DNA of 64,000 nt from Massilia sp. IC2-477 (GCF_020707265.1 NZ_JAJFEQ010000007.1:1-64000); one strand, 5' to 3'; counted from the stretch's first letter, positions 27,604 through 36,500 are shown. Notes: generated by a model not told the origin, from the letters alone. Translations and numbers: made by a program.

Positions 27604-27618
27604 GGCTTACTGCGCCAC

Positions 27619-28041
27619 TCAGTTGGCCAGCGCGGCGCGCTGGCGCTCTTCCTGCTCGCGCAGCTCGGGCGTCATGGCGTCGCCGAAGTCTTCCATGTCG
27701 AAGATCTGGCGGATCTCGATCTCCGCTTCGCCGCCCTTCATCGGCATCGGCACGCGCTTGACCCACTCGATCGCCTCTTCCTTCGACTTCACCTGCCAGA
27801 TCCAGAAGCCGGCCAGCAGTTCCTTGGTCTCGGCGAAGGGGCCGTCGATCACGCGCGACTGACCGTCCTTGAAGTGCACGCGCGCGCCGCGCGAGGATGG
27901 ATGCAGGCCTTCGCCCGAGACCATCACACCGGCCTTGATCAGTTCGTCATTGAAGTTGCCCATGTCGGTGAGCAGTTTTTCGTCCGGCATTTCGCCCGCT
28001 TCGCTGTGTTTGTCCGCCTTCAGCAGAATCATGAATCGCAT
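27619..28041 (-). CDS. YciI-family (DGPF) protein
   Basis: A 140-residue protein of the YCII/DGPF superfamily. MRFMILLKAD at the start, the diagnostic IDGPFAETKELLAGFWI motif and an EIRQIFDMEDFG end are visible. Members form ferredoxin-like dimers, often sit beside ECF sigma factors, and have mostly unknown reactions. The ATG at 28041 follows GGAGG by six bases. It is convergent with the VOC gene, with 15 bases between the stop codons. Confidence 0.9.
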   Translation of the reverse strand: MRFMILLKADKHSEAGEMPDEKLLTDMGNFNDELIKAGVMVSGEGLHPSSRGARVHFKDGQSRVIDGPFAETKELLAGFWIWQVKSKEEAIEWVKRVPMPMKGGEAEIEIRQIFDMEDFGDAMTPELREQEERQRAALAN

Positions 28042-28140
28042 CGCATCCTCCGTTTGGTATGGTTGGCCATGACGGTTTTCTTCGTCATTTGACAGCACGA
28101 CGATCGGCGCAGGACAAATTCGACAGCGGCGCCGAACTTT

Positions 28141-28734
28141 TTATTGTTTATCGAGCGGCGCCAGCGTCAGGATCGCGTCGAAGGCATCGCAGGCCCCGGC
28201 GCAGGCGTCGGCGATCTGTTCCTGGCTGGTGACGTGGGCGCGCAGGGCCTGCATGAAGGCGCGCCAGCGCGGACCCGGGCCGACGTCAAGGCCGCGCAGG
28301 TAGCGCAGCGGATGCGGGGCTAATGGGCCGACCAGCTTGCCGTACAGGACGGCCCCGCCCAGCTGCGAGCCTTCGATGACATAGGCCACGCCCCAGCGGT
28401 AGGCGGCGCTGGCGTCGCGCGGCCAGTTGGCGGCCGCGCGCGGCGGCGTGTCGACCATGCCCGGCTCGGCCAGATCGGCCTCGATCAGGGCCAGGCGCGC
28501 GGTCGGTGGCAGGGTGGGATCGCGCTGGGGGCCGTCGGCGAAGCCGGCCAGCCAGGCTTCGAGCGGCGCCAGCCAGTCGCGCACCATGGCCAGGTGCGCG
28601 GCGTAGTCAGCCAGGTCAGGGAGGGGAGCGGACAGCGGCAGGCCGCTGTCGAGCCGCTCGTGCCGCGAGGCAGTCGCAGTCCGCAGCGCGGCCAGTACAT
28701 CGGTGTCGCGCGCGGAATCGTTTGGACGGTTCAT
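28141..28734 (-). CDS. Biliverdin-producing heme oxygenase (BphO type)
   Basis: A 197-residue heme oxygenase. Family members open the heme ring to biliverdin, CO and iron. The proximal heme ligand is probably His25 in TASRHERLD, and the distal helix is YVIEGSQLGGAVLY, the GSxLGG form of bacterial BphO/HemO proteins. The ATG at 28734 (MNRPNDSARD) is preferred; an upstream ATG at 28767 adds 11 residues. BphO genes usually pair with a bacteriophytochrome, but none is in this window. It may instead serve iron release from heme. Confidence 0.85.
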   Translation of the reverse strand: MNRPNDSARDTDVLAALRTATASRHERLDSGLPLSAPLPDLADYAAHLAMVRDWLAPLEAWLAGFADGPQRDPTLPPTARLALIEADLAEPGMVDTPPRAAANWPRDASAAYRWGVAYVIEGSQLGGAVLYGKLVGPLAPHPLRYLRGLDVGPGPRWRAFMQALRAHVTSQEQIADACAGACDAFDAILTLAPLDKQ

Positions 28735-28794
28735 GAAGGCTCGAGAAGGTTCTCGATGGGGCGGCAATCGTCCATCTTACCACCTGGGGGCCGT

Positions 28795-29364
28795 TCAATC
28801 GGTAACAGGCTCCGGATATTCGACCGAAAGGATCTCCAGCTCGTCCGTACCGAGCGGGGTTTGTAGCGTGATGACATCACCCTCGCGCCCCTTGGTGAGT
28901 GCGCGCGCCACCGGCGAGACCCAGCTGATCTTGCCGCGCAGGGGGTCGAGCTCGTCGACGCCGACGATGGTGACAGTATGCTCCTCGCCGGCCTTGTTCA
29001 GGTAGGTGACGGTGGCGCCGAAGAAGACCTGGTCGTTGCCATGGTGCACGCTGGGGTCGACCACGAAGGCCGAATCCATGCGCTTGGTGAGAAAGCGGAT
29101 GCGGCGGTCGATCTCGCGCAGGCGGCGCTTGCCATAGATATAGTCGCCGTTTTCCGAGCGGTCGCCGTTCGAGGCAGCCCAGTGCACCACCTTCACCACT
29201 TCCGGACGCTCGACGTCGATCAGCTGCAGCAGCTCGTCCTTGATGGCCTTGTAGCCGCTTGGGGTGATGTAGTTCTTGGCCCCGGCGGGAATAGCCTGGG
29301 CCAGCGCCAACGCGTCCGCGTCGTCGTCATCGTTGTCCGATTCTTTTACGAATGCCTTGTTCAT
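28795..29364 (-). CDS. greB: Transcription elongation factor GreB
   Basis: A 189-residue Gre factor that rescues backtracked RNA polymerase by promoting transcript cleavage. The N-terminal coiled coil begins NYITPSGYKAIKDELLQL; the tip acidic pair lies in NGDRSENGDYIYGKRRLREI; the C-terminal FKBP-like domain ends PLGTDELEILSVEYPEP. GreB rather than GreA is indicated by YIYGKRRLREIDRRIRFL. An acidic Asp-run after MNKAFVKES lengthens the N-terminus beyond E. coli GreB (158). Confidence 0.96.
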   Translation of the reverse strand: MNKAFVKESDNDDDDADALALAQAIPAGAKNYITPSGYKAIKDELLQLIDVERPEVVKVVHWAASNGDRSENGDYIYGKRRLREIDRRIRFLTKRMDSAFVVDPSVHHGNDQVFFGATVTYLNKAGEEHTVTIVGVDELDPLRGKISWVSPVARALTKGREGDVITLQTPLGTDELEILSVEYPEPVTD

Positions 29365-29423
29365 GGGCTTATTGTAATGGCAAGTGGCGCCGGGGCGCTT
29401 CCGCTTCCCGTATCATGCACACC

Positions 29424-30035
29424 ATGAAACGAGCGAAACAATCACGCTCCCGGCTTCTCGCGCCGCTGGTGCACCTGGCGGCGCTGATCCTGCTCGTCGA
29501 AGCCTGGACCTGGGACGTGGGCAGCAGGGCCGCCGCGCGGATGGCGGCCTGGCCGCCGCTGCGCTGGCTGGAAGCGCGTATCCGCCAGTTGCCGGCCTGG
29601 GCCGCCCTGTGCGCCTTCGTGCTGCCCGGGCTGCTGCTGTTGCCCGTCAAGCTGCTGGCCCTGCTCGCGATCGCCCATGGCCATGCGCTGGCGGGCGTGG
29701 CCGGCTTCGTCGCGGCCAAGCTGGGCGGCGCAGCGGTGGTGGCGCGCATCTACGTACTGACCCTGCCTGCCCTGCTCACCCTCGGCTGGTTTGCACGCTG
29801 CCATGGCGGCTTCCTGCGCTTCAGGGAGCGCGTGCTGACGGCATTGCGCGCCAGTGCCTTCTGGCGCGGCACACGCGCCGCCGTGTCCGGCATGCGGCGC
29901 GGCCTGCGCCGCGTGCTGCGCCGCGCCGGCCGCCAGCCCAGCCACCTCAGGCGCGTACTGCGCCGTTTCAGCACGCGCTTGCGCGCGCGCGAAGCGGCGC
30001 GACGACAAGAAAAGACAGAGACCGAACTGCCATGA
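29424..30035 (+). CDS. Putative membrane protein with basic C-terminus
   Basis: A 203-residue protein with hydrophobic segments at about 15-30, 60-85 and 95-125, then a strongly Arg-rich tail (GMRRGLRRVLRRAGR, RRVLRRFSTRLRAREAARR). I recognise no named domain. Its TGA overlaps the ATG of the PAS kinase, suggesting a functional link such as a membrane partner or anchor for the kinase. Starts at 29415 (MHTMKR) and 29424 (MKRAKQ) are both possible, without a clear ribosome site. The basic tail may contact lipid headgroups or nucleic acid. Confidence 0.7.
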   Translation: MKRAKQSRSRLLAPLVHLAALILLVEAWTWDVGSRAAARMAAWPPLRWLEARIRQLPAWAALCAFVLPGLLLLPVKLLALLAIAHGHALAGVAGFVAAKLGGAAVVARIYVLTLPALLTLGWFARCHGGFLRFRERVLTALRASAFWRGTRAAVSGMRRGLRRVLRRAGRQPSHLRRVLRRFSTRLRAREAARRQEKTETELP

Positions 30036-31489
30036 GTCCGCTCCCCACCCTGGCCGCCGAGATGCAGGCGGCCGCATCGGAAATCTACCTGCTCGACGCC
30101 GCCACCCTCGCCGTGGTCGACGCCAACCAGGCCGCGCGCCTGAATCTGGGCATGGATGCGGGCGCGCTGCAGGGCGCCGACTTCCACGCCCTCGCCCCCG
30201 AACTCGAGTCCGCCACCCTGGCCGGCCTGCTTGCCGGGCTGGGCGAGGAGATCGGGGCCCAGGTCGGCCTGCGCACGCAGCTGCGGCGGCGTGACGGCAG
30301 CCGCTACCCGGTGCGCCTGTGTTTCCTGCGCATCGTGCGCGACGGCCGTTCGCTGCTGCTGGCAATCGCCGACGACCTCAGCCTCGAAGAAGCATCGGCG
30401 CGCGCCCTGGCCCAGTCGCAGGCGCGCTTCGACGCCATCGTGCGCAACACCCCGGGCCTGGTCTACCAGTTCGTGCTGCATCCGGACGGGCGCACCGATT
30501 TTCCCTGGCTCAGCGAAGGCTGCTCGGCCCTGCTCGGATTGTCCGTACTGGAACTGCAGCACGACGCCAGCCTGTTCGAGCGCCTGATCCTGCCCGAGGA
30601 CCGCAAGGGCTACCGCGAATCAATGCTGGCCTCGCGTGAGGCCATGTCGGGCTGGAACTGGGAAGGCCGGATCTGGATCGACGCCTGGAACGACGTCAAG
30701 TGGATCAACCTGCGCGCCACCCCGCACCCCGCCGACGGGGGCGCGGTGCAGTGGGATGGCATCATGAGCAATATTACGGCCAGCAAGCAGGAGCAGCAGG
30801 AAGTGCTGCGCTCGCGCGCGCGCCTGGCCGAGCTGACCGACCACATCGAGCAGGTCAAGGAACAGGAGCGGGCCCGCATCGCGCGCGAGATCCACGACGA
30901 CCTGGGCGGCAACCTCACGGCCATCAAGATGGCCCTGGCGATGCTGGCCGCGCGCCTGCCCGACAAGCAGCCGGCGCTGCTGGAAAAGGCGAATTACCTG
31001 GATGACCTGGTCGACCGCAGCATCGAAGCGGTGCACCGCATCTCGCTCGACCTGCGCCCCACCATGCTCGACCTGGGCATCGTGGCCGCGCTCGAATGGC
31101 AGGCGCGCGAATTCGAGAAGCAGATGGGAATCGCCTGCGTGTTCCGCGGCCCGGACGAGGACATTCTTCTGGACGACGACCACGCCACCGCCCTGTTCCG
31201 CATTTTCCAGGAAGCGCTGACGAATATCGCCAAGCACGCCGGCGCCACCCGCGTCACGGTGCTGCTGCGGCGCCAGCGCGCCCACCTGAGTCTCGACATC
31301 TGCGACAACGGGCGCGGCATCCAGCCCGCCGACCGCCTGAAACCCCATTCATTCGGCCTGCGCGGCATGAGCGAGCGGGCCAAGGCCCTGGGCGGCACGC
31401 TGGTCTTGTCGTCCGCGCCCGGAGGTGGCACGATGGTGACTATCAAAATCAGGCTGGCAACACCGCAGGAAAAAACGAAGAATGAGTGA
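30032..31489 (+). CDS. PAS-domain sensor histidine kinase (NarX-like HisKA_3)
   Basis: A 485-residue cytoplasmic kinase. PAS regions span about 10-125 and 130-255 (FDAIVRNTPGLVYQFVLHPDG in the second, read as FDAIVRNTPGLVY). A coiled linker leads to HisKA_3 with His288 in AREIHDDLGGNLTAIKMAL, then the ATPase domain (FRIFQEALTNIAKHAGATRV, DNGRGI, SFGLRGMSERAKALGG). This layout pairs with NarL/FixJ regulators, and one follows directly with an 8-base overlap. The gene also overlaps the membrane protein before it, so the three form a translationally coupled operon. The signal is unknown. Confidence 0.94.
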   Translation: MSPLPTLAAEMQAAASEIYLLDAATLAVVDANQAARLNLGMDAGALQGADFHALAPELESATLAGLLAGLGEEIGAQVGLRTQLRRRDGSRYPVRLCFLRIVRDGRSLLLAIADDLSLEEASARALAQSQARFDAIVRNTPGLVYQFVLHPDGRTDFPWLSEGCSALLGLSVLELQHDASLFERLILPEDRKGYRESMLASREAMSGWNWEGRIWIDAWNDVKWINLRATPHPADGGAVQWDGIMSNITASKQEQQEVLRSRARLAELTDHIEQVKEQERARIAREIHDDLGGNLTAIKMALAMLAARLPDKQPALLEKANYLDDLVDRSIEAVHRISLDLRPTMLDLGIVAALEWQAREFEKQMGIACVFRGPDEDILLDDDHATALFRIFQEALTNIAKHAGATRVTVLLRRQRAHLSLDICDNGRGIQPADRLKPHSFGLRGMSERAKALGGTLVLSSAPGGGTMVTIKIRLATPQEKTKNE

Positions 31490-32129
31490 CAAAGCAACAA
31501 TTCGTGTATTCATCGCCGACGACCACGCCATCGTCCGTGAGGGCCTGAAGCAGATCCTGGCCGAGCAGGGCGACATCATCGTCGCCGGCGAGGCCGAAAC
31601 CGGGCTGGACGCCGTCAAGCTGGTCGGCAAGGCCAAGCCGCACGTGATGCTGCTCGACATTTCCCTACCCGACCGCAACGGCATCGAGGTGCTCAAGCAG
31701 ATCAAGAAGGACCGGCCGGAACTGGCGGTGCTGATGCTGTCGATGCACCGCGAAGACCAGTACGCGATCCGTTCGCTGAAGGCGGGCGCGGCCGGCTACA
31801 TGACCAAGCAGAGCGCCCCGCGCGAGCTGGTCACGGCCATCCGCCAGGTGGCGGGCGGCCAGAAATACGTCAGCGCCGCGCTGGCCCAGACCCTGGCGGC
31901 CCAGGTCGGCGAAGACCACGAGGCGCCGCCCCACGACGCTTTGTCCGACCGCGAATACCAGACCCTGACCATGATCGCCTCGGGCATGTCGGTGAGCGAC
32001 ATCGCGCGCGAACTGTCGCTGTCGGTGAAGACCGTGAGCGAATACCGGGCGCGCCTGCTGGCCAAGATGAAGCTCAAGAACAGCGCCGAGCTGACCCACT
32101 ACGCGATCCGCAACCAGCTGGTGGGTTGA
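31482..32129 (+). CDS. NarL/FixJ-family response regulator
   Basis: A 215-residue two-domain regulator. Receiver residues 8-120 have Asp14/Asp15-type acidic residues (FIADDHA), phospho-acceptor Asp59 in VMLLDISLPDRNG and the lysine in GYMTKQSA. The C-terminal LuxR helix-turn-helix (SDREYQTLTMIASGMSVSDI, LSVKTVSEYRARLLAKM) binds DNA. It overlaps the kinase gene by eight bases and is its certain partner by context. Targets are not evident in the window. Confidence 0.95.
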   Translation: MSDKATIRVFIADDHAIVREGLKQILAEQGDIIVAGEAETGLDAVKLVGKAKPHVMLLDISLPDRNGIEVLKQIKKDRPELAVLMLSMHREDQYAIRSLKAGAAGYMTKQSAPRELVTAIRQVAGGQKYVSAALAQTLAAQVGEDHEAPPHDALSDREYQTLTMIASGMSVSDIARELSLSVKTVSEYRARLLAKMKLKNSAELTHYAIRNQLVG

Positions 32130-32224
32130 GCGCCACACGGAAAACGCGGGTTGTTGCACAAACGGTAGGCAAAAACAGTTTGTTACCGCTTTTTAATTGA
32201 TGGTTGGCAAGAAAGCTGATTATC

Positions 32225-33826
32225 ATGTCGGTAAACAGCAATCTGTCATTACACGCCATGTCCATCTCGTCCCCGCCTGCCGGCACCGGCCAGAATCCCG
32301 CCGATATCGCCCGCGAAGCCTTCCGCCGCCTCGCGACACGCCGTATCGCCCCCACGCCGGACGCCTACCGCGCCATCTATGACGAGATCGCCGGCGTGCC
32401 GCCCGCGCCGCCGGCAGCAGGCGGGCCCGGCCCGGCTGCCGAGGTGCTGGAAAGCTTCGGGCGCAAGCTGGCCGATACGCCGGGCGAAGTGTCCGAATAC
32501 GGGCGCCGCATGCTGCGCGCCGCCAAGAGCGGCGACTGGACCGGCTACGCCCAAGCCCTGACCCAGGTGGCGGACCGCCACCTGCGCCGCAACACCCCGG
32601 TGATGGCGCTGGGCGACGAGGATCCCGATGCGCGCCACCTGCGCGAGATGCTGAACCGTTCGCTGGCTTATGCGCTGGCCACCCTGCTGGCGGGCAGCCC
32701 GGCCCTGGTAACAGAGGCCGAAGCGCTGGGCGGCGCGGTGCGCACGGCGCGCGGCGAGGCCGAGCTGGGCGAACTGTCCAGCCGCCTGAAGCAGCTGTGC
32801 TACCAGATCGAGCTGCGCAGCGGCGATTCGGCGGAAGAGCGCGAGCTGCTGCTTCGCCTGTTCCGCCTGCTGCTCGACAACGTCACCGAACTGCTCGACG
32901 ACGACAGCTGGATGCGCGGCCAGATCGCCGTCGTGCAGGACCTGATCGCGGGACCGCTCGATGCGCGCGCCCTGGAAGAGGCTACGCGCGGCCTGAAGGA
33001 CGTGATCCTCAAGCAGGGCCGCCTGCGCCACAGCATTTCCGACGTCCGCGCCACCATGAAGAACATGATGATGACCTTCATCGACCGGCTCGGCTCGGTG
33101 GCGGCATCGACCGGCGACCACCATGCGCGTCTGGCCGGCTATTCGGAACGGATCGGACGTGCCGCGAACATCGAGGAGCTGGGCGAAGTCATGGACGAAG
33201 TGCTGCGCGAGATGCGCGCGGCCCAGGACGAGGCACTGGCCTCGCGCGACCGCATGGTGGCCGTGCACCGCGAAGTGCAGGAAGCCGAGGAACGCATCCG
33301 CATGCTGGAAGCCGAACTCCAGCACATGAGCGAGCTGGTGCGCGAAGATCAGCTGACGGGCAGCCTGAACCGGCGCGGCCTGGACGACGTATTCGAGCGC
33401 GAGAGCGCGCGCGCCGACCGCCGCAACACCCCCTTGTGCGTGGCCATCCTCGACCTCGACAATTTCAAGAAGCTGAACGATACCTACGGCCACCTGGCCG
33501 GCGACGGCGCCCTGAAGCACCTGGTGAAAGTGGTGCGCGACACCCTGCGTTCGATGGATGTGATCGCCCGCTTCGGCGGCGAGGAATTCGTGATCCTGAT
33601 GCCGGAAACGGCAGTGGATGCGGCAGCCAGCGCGATGGTGCGGGTGCAGCGCGAGCTGACCCGCCATTTCTTCATGCATGACAACGAGAAGATGCTGATC
33701 ACCTTCTCCTGCGGCGTGGCCCTGCGCCTGCCGAACGAGGACCAGGCCAGCCTGGTGGCGCGGGCCGACCGCGCCATGTACCAGGCCAAGCAGAGCGGCA
33801 AGAACCGGGTGGTTGTCGCCGAGTAA
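32225..33826 (+). CDS. Diguanylate cyclase with long N-terminal helical domain
   Basis: A 533-residue protein. Residues 350-530 form a GGDEF domain: DQLTGSLNRRGLDDVF, GGEEF at 451-455 in ARFGGEEFVILMP, and an inhibitory I-site RSMD at 442-445 exactly five residues before it. It should therefore make c-di-GMP with product feedback. The first 340 residues are helical with no recognised sensor (AREAFRRLATRRIAPTPDAY at the start; a coiled coil near 300-345 just before GGDEF). No membrane segment is seen. The ATG at 32225 is chosen; 32258 is an alternative. Confidence 0.9.
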   Translation: MSVNSNLSLHAMSISSPPAGTGQNPADIAREAFRRLATRRIAPTPDAYRAIYDEIAGVPPAPPAAGGPGPAAEVLESFGRKLADTPGEVSEYGRRMLRAAKSGDWTGYAQALTQVADRHLRRNTPVMALGDEDPDARHLREMLNRSLAYALATLLAGSPALVTEAEALGGAVRTARGEAELGELSSRLKQLCYQIELRSGDSAEERELLLRLFRLLLDNVTELLDDDSWMRGQIAVVQDLIAGPLDARALEEATRGLKDVILKQGRLRHSISDVRATMKNMMMTFIDRLGSVAASTGDHHARLAGYSERIGRAANIEELGEVMDEVLREMRAAQDEALASRDRMVAVHREVQEAEERIRMLEAELQHMSELVREDQLTGSLNRRGLDDVFERESARADRRNTPLCVAILDLDNFKKLNDTYGHLAGDGALKHLVKVVRDTLRSMDVIARFGGEEFVILMPETAVDAAASAMVRVQRELTRHFFMHDNEKMLITFSCGVALRLPNEDQASLVARADRAMYQAKQSGKNRVVVAE

Positions 33827-33832
33827 AGCCGC

Positions 33833-34081
33833 CTAGCGCGAATCCAGCGGCCGCGGCGCGTTCGCCATTTCATCCTTCGCGCCCTGGGCGCCGACCGCCT
33901 TGAGCATGCGGTCGGTCGACGTACGGTCCTTCAGGCGGCTGCCGGTCATGGTGTGACCATCCTGGCCGGCGGTGTTGCCGGCGCTGGCGATCAGTTCCTG
34001 CTCGGTCGGGCCCGGCCCGACTTCCTGGGTAGCGCATCCTGCCAGCGCCAGGGCGGCGCATGCTGCTGCAATCATCTTCAT
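33833..34081 (-). CDS. Small putative lipoprotein
   Basis: An 82-residue predicted lipoprotein: MKMIAAACAALALAGC with lipobox ALAGC, then a short hydrophilic body (PGPTEQELIASAGNTAGQDG, TGSRLKDR). No domain is recognised. GGAGA lies about ten bases before the ATG at 34081. It is convergent with the cyclase (6-base gap) and divergent from fliC. Confidence 0.78.
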   Translation of the reverse strand: MKMIAAACAALALAGCATQEVGPGPTEQELIASAGNTAGQDGHTMTGSRLKDRTSTDRMLKAVGAQGAKDEMANAPRPLDSR

Positions 34082-34255
34082 GAGGTCATCTTCTCCGGAT
34101 AAGCGTTGCTGGGAGCCCGTCAATACGGCAGAGCTTGTCAAAATCCTAGCATTCCCTTGCACCTGGCGCGCGTTTCGGCGGAAATTATTCCTTCCGGGTG
34201 AGCAAATTGACAAGACCCGGCGCGTTTTGCCGCTCGGCGGCTCCCGCCTTGAGGG

Positions 34256-34274
34256 GAAAAATAAATTATTTTTC
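34256..34274. promoter_or_regulatory. AT-rich palindrome just upstream of the fliC promoter
   Basis: GAAAAATAA-A-TTATTTTTC is a perfect 9-bp inverted repeat around a single base, in an otherwise GC-rich genome. It ends four bases before the fliC -35 box, a position suited to an activator site, an UP element or a nucleoid-protein site. Confidence 0.6.
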
Positions 34275-34278
34275 GCCC

Positions 34279-34305
34279 TAAAGTTCCGCTTTTCGCTGTC
34301 GTCTA
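34279..34305 (+). promoter_or_regulatory. Sigma-28 (FliA) promoter of fliC
   Basis: TAAAGTTC, 11 bases, then GTCGTCTA. The -35 matches the flagellar consensus TAAAGTTT at seven of eight positions with exact N11 spacing; the -10 is a weaker match to GCCGATAA. The same geometry recurs before fliD and flgK. Confidence 0.68.
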
Positions 34306-34488
34306 AACGCAGCGCCATTGGGAACTTGAGCAAAAACATGCAGATTTATTTTCGATGCCGGCCATCAAGTTTTTGCCGTGGAGCACGTTACCAGCATCAA
34401 CAGCGGTGTGATCGTCACGGAACAGCGTGGCGCACCAAAGTGAACAGGGCAAGGTGGCCCACCCCGAAATACAGTCTGGAGAAATACC

Positions 34489-35928
34489 ATGGCATCCGTA
34501 ATCAATACCAACGTTGCATCCCTGAACTCGCAGCGTAACCTGTCGACCTCGCAAGCTTCCCTGAACACCTCGATCCAGCGCCTGTCCTCGGGCCTGCGTA
34601 TCAACAGCGCGAAAGACGACGCCGCTGGTCTGGCCATCTCGGACCGCATGCAATCGCAGATCAAGGGCATGACCCAGGCCACCCGCAACGCGAACGACGG
34701 CGTGTCGATGGCCCAGACCGCAGAAGGCGCCCTGTCGAGCTCGGGCGACATCCTGCAGCGTATCCGCGAACTGGCAGTGCAGTCGTCGAACTCGTCGAAC
34801 TCTTCCAGCGACCGCAAAGCCCTGCAGACTGAAGTCACCCAGCTGACTTCGGAACTGAACCGCATTTCCAACACCACCGAGTTCAACGGCCAGAAGCTGA
34901 TGGACGGCACCATGGGCACCGCCAACTTCCAGGTGGGCGCCAATGCAGGCCAGCTGATCTCGATGGGCGGCGCGAACTTCACCACCTCGACCTACGGCAA
35001 CAACAGCGCCGTGTCGGGCGCGCCGGCGGCCGGCTCGACTGCCGCGATCAGCGCTGGCACCATCACCATCAACGGCTACCAGGGTTCGAAGGACATCGAG
35101 ATCGGTACGGGCAAGGCAGAAAGCGCCAAGGCTGTCGCCGCCGCGGTCAATACCAAGACCGCCGATACCGGCGTGACCGCTACCGCCAAGACCGAAGCCA
35201 AGATCAGCGCTGCCGCCAACTCCGCGGTGACCATCAAGCTGACCTCGGACAACAGCGACGCCGTCACGATCTCGTTCAAGGTCGGCGCCAACAAGGACGC
35301 CGACGGCTTCGCCGCCGCGATCAGCGCCTTCAATGCACAGTCGTCCAAGACTGGTGTCACCGCATCGTTCGATAAAGACGGCATCAAGCTGACCAATACG
35401 AACGGCGCCAACATCAAGATCGAAAACACCGGCGCCAACGACGTTGACTTCGGCAACTACGATGCGGCCGGCGCGCTGCAATCGGCTGCGGTCACCGCCG
35501 GCACTGGTTCATCGGTCGCAATCGGCCGCGTGACCTTCGACTCGGAGCAGGCGTTCTCGACGACCTCCAACGGTGGCGCGAACATGGGCGTGCCGGCCAA
35601 CTCGGAACTGAAATCGGTCGCCAACCTGGACGTGACCAGCTTCGACAACGCCCAGCAGGCCATCAAGATTGCCGACGCAGCACTGGCATCGGTCAACAGC
35701 AAGCGCGCCGAATACGGTGCACTGCAGTCCCGCTTCGAATCGGCGATCTCGAACCTGTCGTCGTCGACCGAGAACCTGTCGGCATCGCGCAGCCGCATCG
35801 TCGACACCGACTTCGCTGCTGAAACCGCGAAAATGACCCGCGGCCAGATCCTGCAGCAGGCTGGTACCTCGATGCTGGCCCAGGCGAACTCGCTGCCGAA
35901 CGGCGTCCTGTCGCTCCTGCGTGGCTAA
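34489..35928 (+). CDS. fliC: Flagellin
   Basis: A 479-residue flagellin, the main filament subunit exported through the flagellar type III apparatus. Conserved D0/D1 ends are present: [18 protein letters not shown] to [16 protein letters not shown], and [20 protein letters not shown] to [11 protein letters not shown]. The central variable region (about 150-370) is Ala/Thr/Lys/Asp-rich and includes a flagellin_IN-like motif ([34 protein letters not shown]). There is no cysteine. GGAG lies before the ATG. A sigma-28 promoter lies upstream and a strong terminator downstream, so it is probably a single-gene transcript. Many Ser/Thr residues make it a possible glycosylation target. Confidence 0.97.
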   Translation: MASVINTNVASLNSQRNLSTSQASLNTSIQRLSSGLRINSAKDDAAGLAISDRMQSQIKGMTQATRNANDGVSMAQTAEGALSSSGDILQRIRELAVQSSNSSNSSSDRKALQTEVTQLTSELNRISNTTEFNGQKLMDGTMGTANFQVGANAGQLISMGGANFTTSTYGNNSAVSGAPAAGSTAAISAGTITINGYQGSKDIEIGTGKAESAKAVAAAVNTKTADTGVTATAKTEAKISAAANSAVTIKLTSDNSDAVTISFKVGANKDADGFAAAISAFNAQSSKTGVTASFDKDGIKLTNTNGANIKIENTGANDVDFGNYDAAGALQSAAVTAGTGSSVAIGRVTFDSEQAFSTTSNGGANMGVPANSELKSVANLDVTSFDNAQQAIKIADAALASVNSKRAEYGALQSRFESAISNLSSSTENLSASRSRIVDTDFAAETAKMTRGQILQQAGTSMLAQANSLPNGVLSLLRG

Positions 35929-35969
35929 TGGTTGATGGACTAATCAGTCCACCGATGCAGTAAAACACT

Positions 35970-36002
35970 CCTCGGCTGAAGAAATTCAGCCGAGGATTTT
36001 TC
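35970..36002 (+). terminator. Intrinsic terminator of fliC
   Basis: A perfect 11-bp stem CCTCGGCTGAA closed by a GAAA tetraloop (35970-35995) is followed by ATTTTT. It is 41 bases after the flagellin stop. Confidence 0.95.
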
Positions 36003-36016
36003 GCTATGGAGGTCAC

Positions 36017-36376
36017 ATGAACATCCAATCGCTTGGTTCACCCGTGGCATCGCCGCTCGCCGCGCCCGATCAGCCGGCCGCCCAGCCCATTAAACCTGCC
36101 GCGCCGGCCAAAGCCGCCGACGGCAAGGACGCCGAGGCCGCCGCTAGGCCCTCGCGCGAGCAGGTCGGCGACGCGGTCAAGAAGATCAACGAAGGCATGC
36201 GGGCTTCGTCGCAGAGCCTGGAGTTCGCGATCGACGAGGACAGCAAGGACATCGTGGTCAAGATCATCGACCAGAATACCCGTGAGGTGGTGCGCCAGAT
36301 TCCGTCCGTCGAAGCGCTCGAGATCGCCAAGTCGCTCGACAAGATGCGCGGTCTCCTCATCAGCCAGACGGCCTGA
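36017..36376 (+). CDS. flaG: Flagellar protein FlaG
   Basis: A 119-residue FlaG. The N-terminal half is Ala/Pro-rich and disordered; the conserved C-terminal half reads LEFAIDEDSKDIVVKIID, TREVVRQIPSVEALEIAKSL and MRGLLISQTA. FlaG influences filament length and stability in polar flagellates. GGAGG lies directly before the ATG. It sits between fliC and fliD as in many Burkholderiales and Vibrio clusters. With the fliC terminator just upstream, its own promoter is not obvious; low-level read-through is possible. Confidence 0.93.
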   Translation: MNIQSLGSPVASPLAAPDQPAAQPIKPAAPAKAADGKDAEAAARPSREQVGDAVKKINEGMRASSQSLEFAIDEDSKDIVVKIIDQNTREVVRQIPSVEALEIAKSLDKMRGLLISQTA

Positions 36377-36500
36377 GCTGTCATGACAGGCGCACGCCGC
36401 GCGCTCCCTCGCGGGCAGCGCGCGGCGTAGCTGCGTCGCAGCTACTTGCGTCCGTGACAATCTATTCCCAACTATTTGAATTGGGACACATTTCCCACTC

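Larger units (their letters stand above)
34082..34488. other. Long fliC leader and promoter interval
   Basis: About 407 bases separate the small lipoprotein from fliC. The interval holds an AT-rich palindrome (34256-34274), a sigma-28-type promoter (34279-34305) and then roughly 175 bases of probable untranslated leader ending in the ribosome site TGGAGAAATACC before the fliC ATG. No convincing small gene is seen. A leader this long leaves room for post-transcriptional control of flagellin. Confidence 0.6.

Noticed and set aside
30032..31489. The PAS histidine kinase considered as a bacteriophytochrome partner for the heme oxygenase
   Set aside because: It has PAS, HisKA_3 and ATPase regions only; no GAF-PHY chromophore module is visible.
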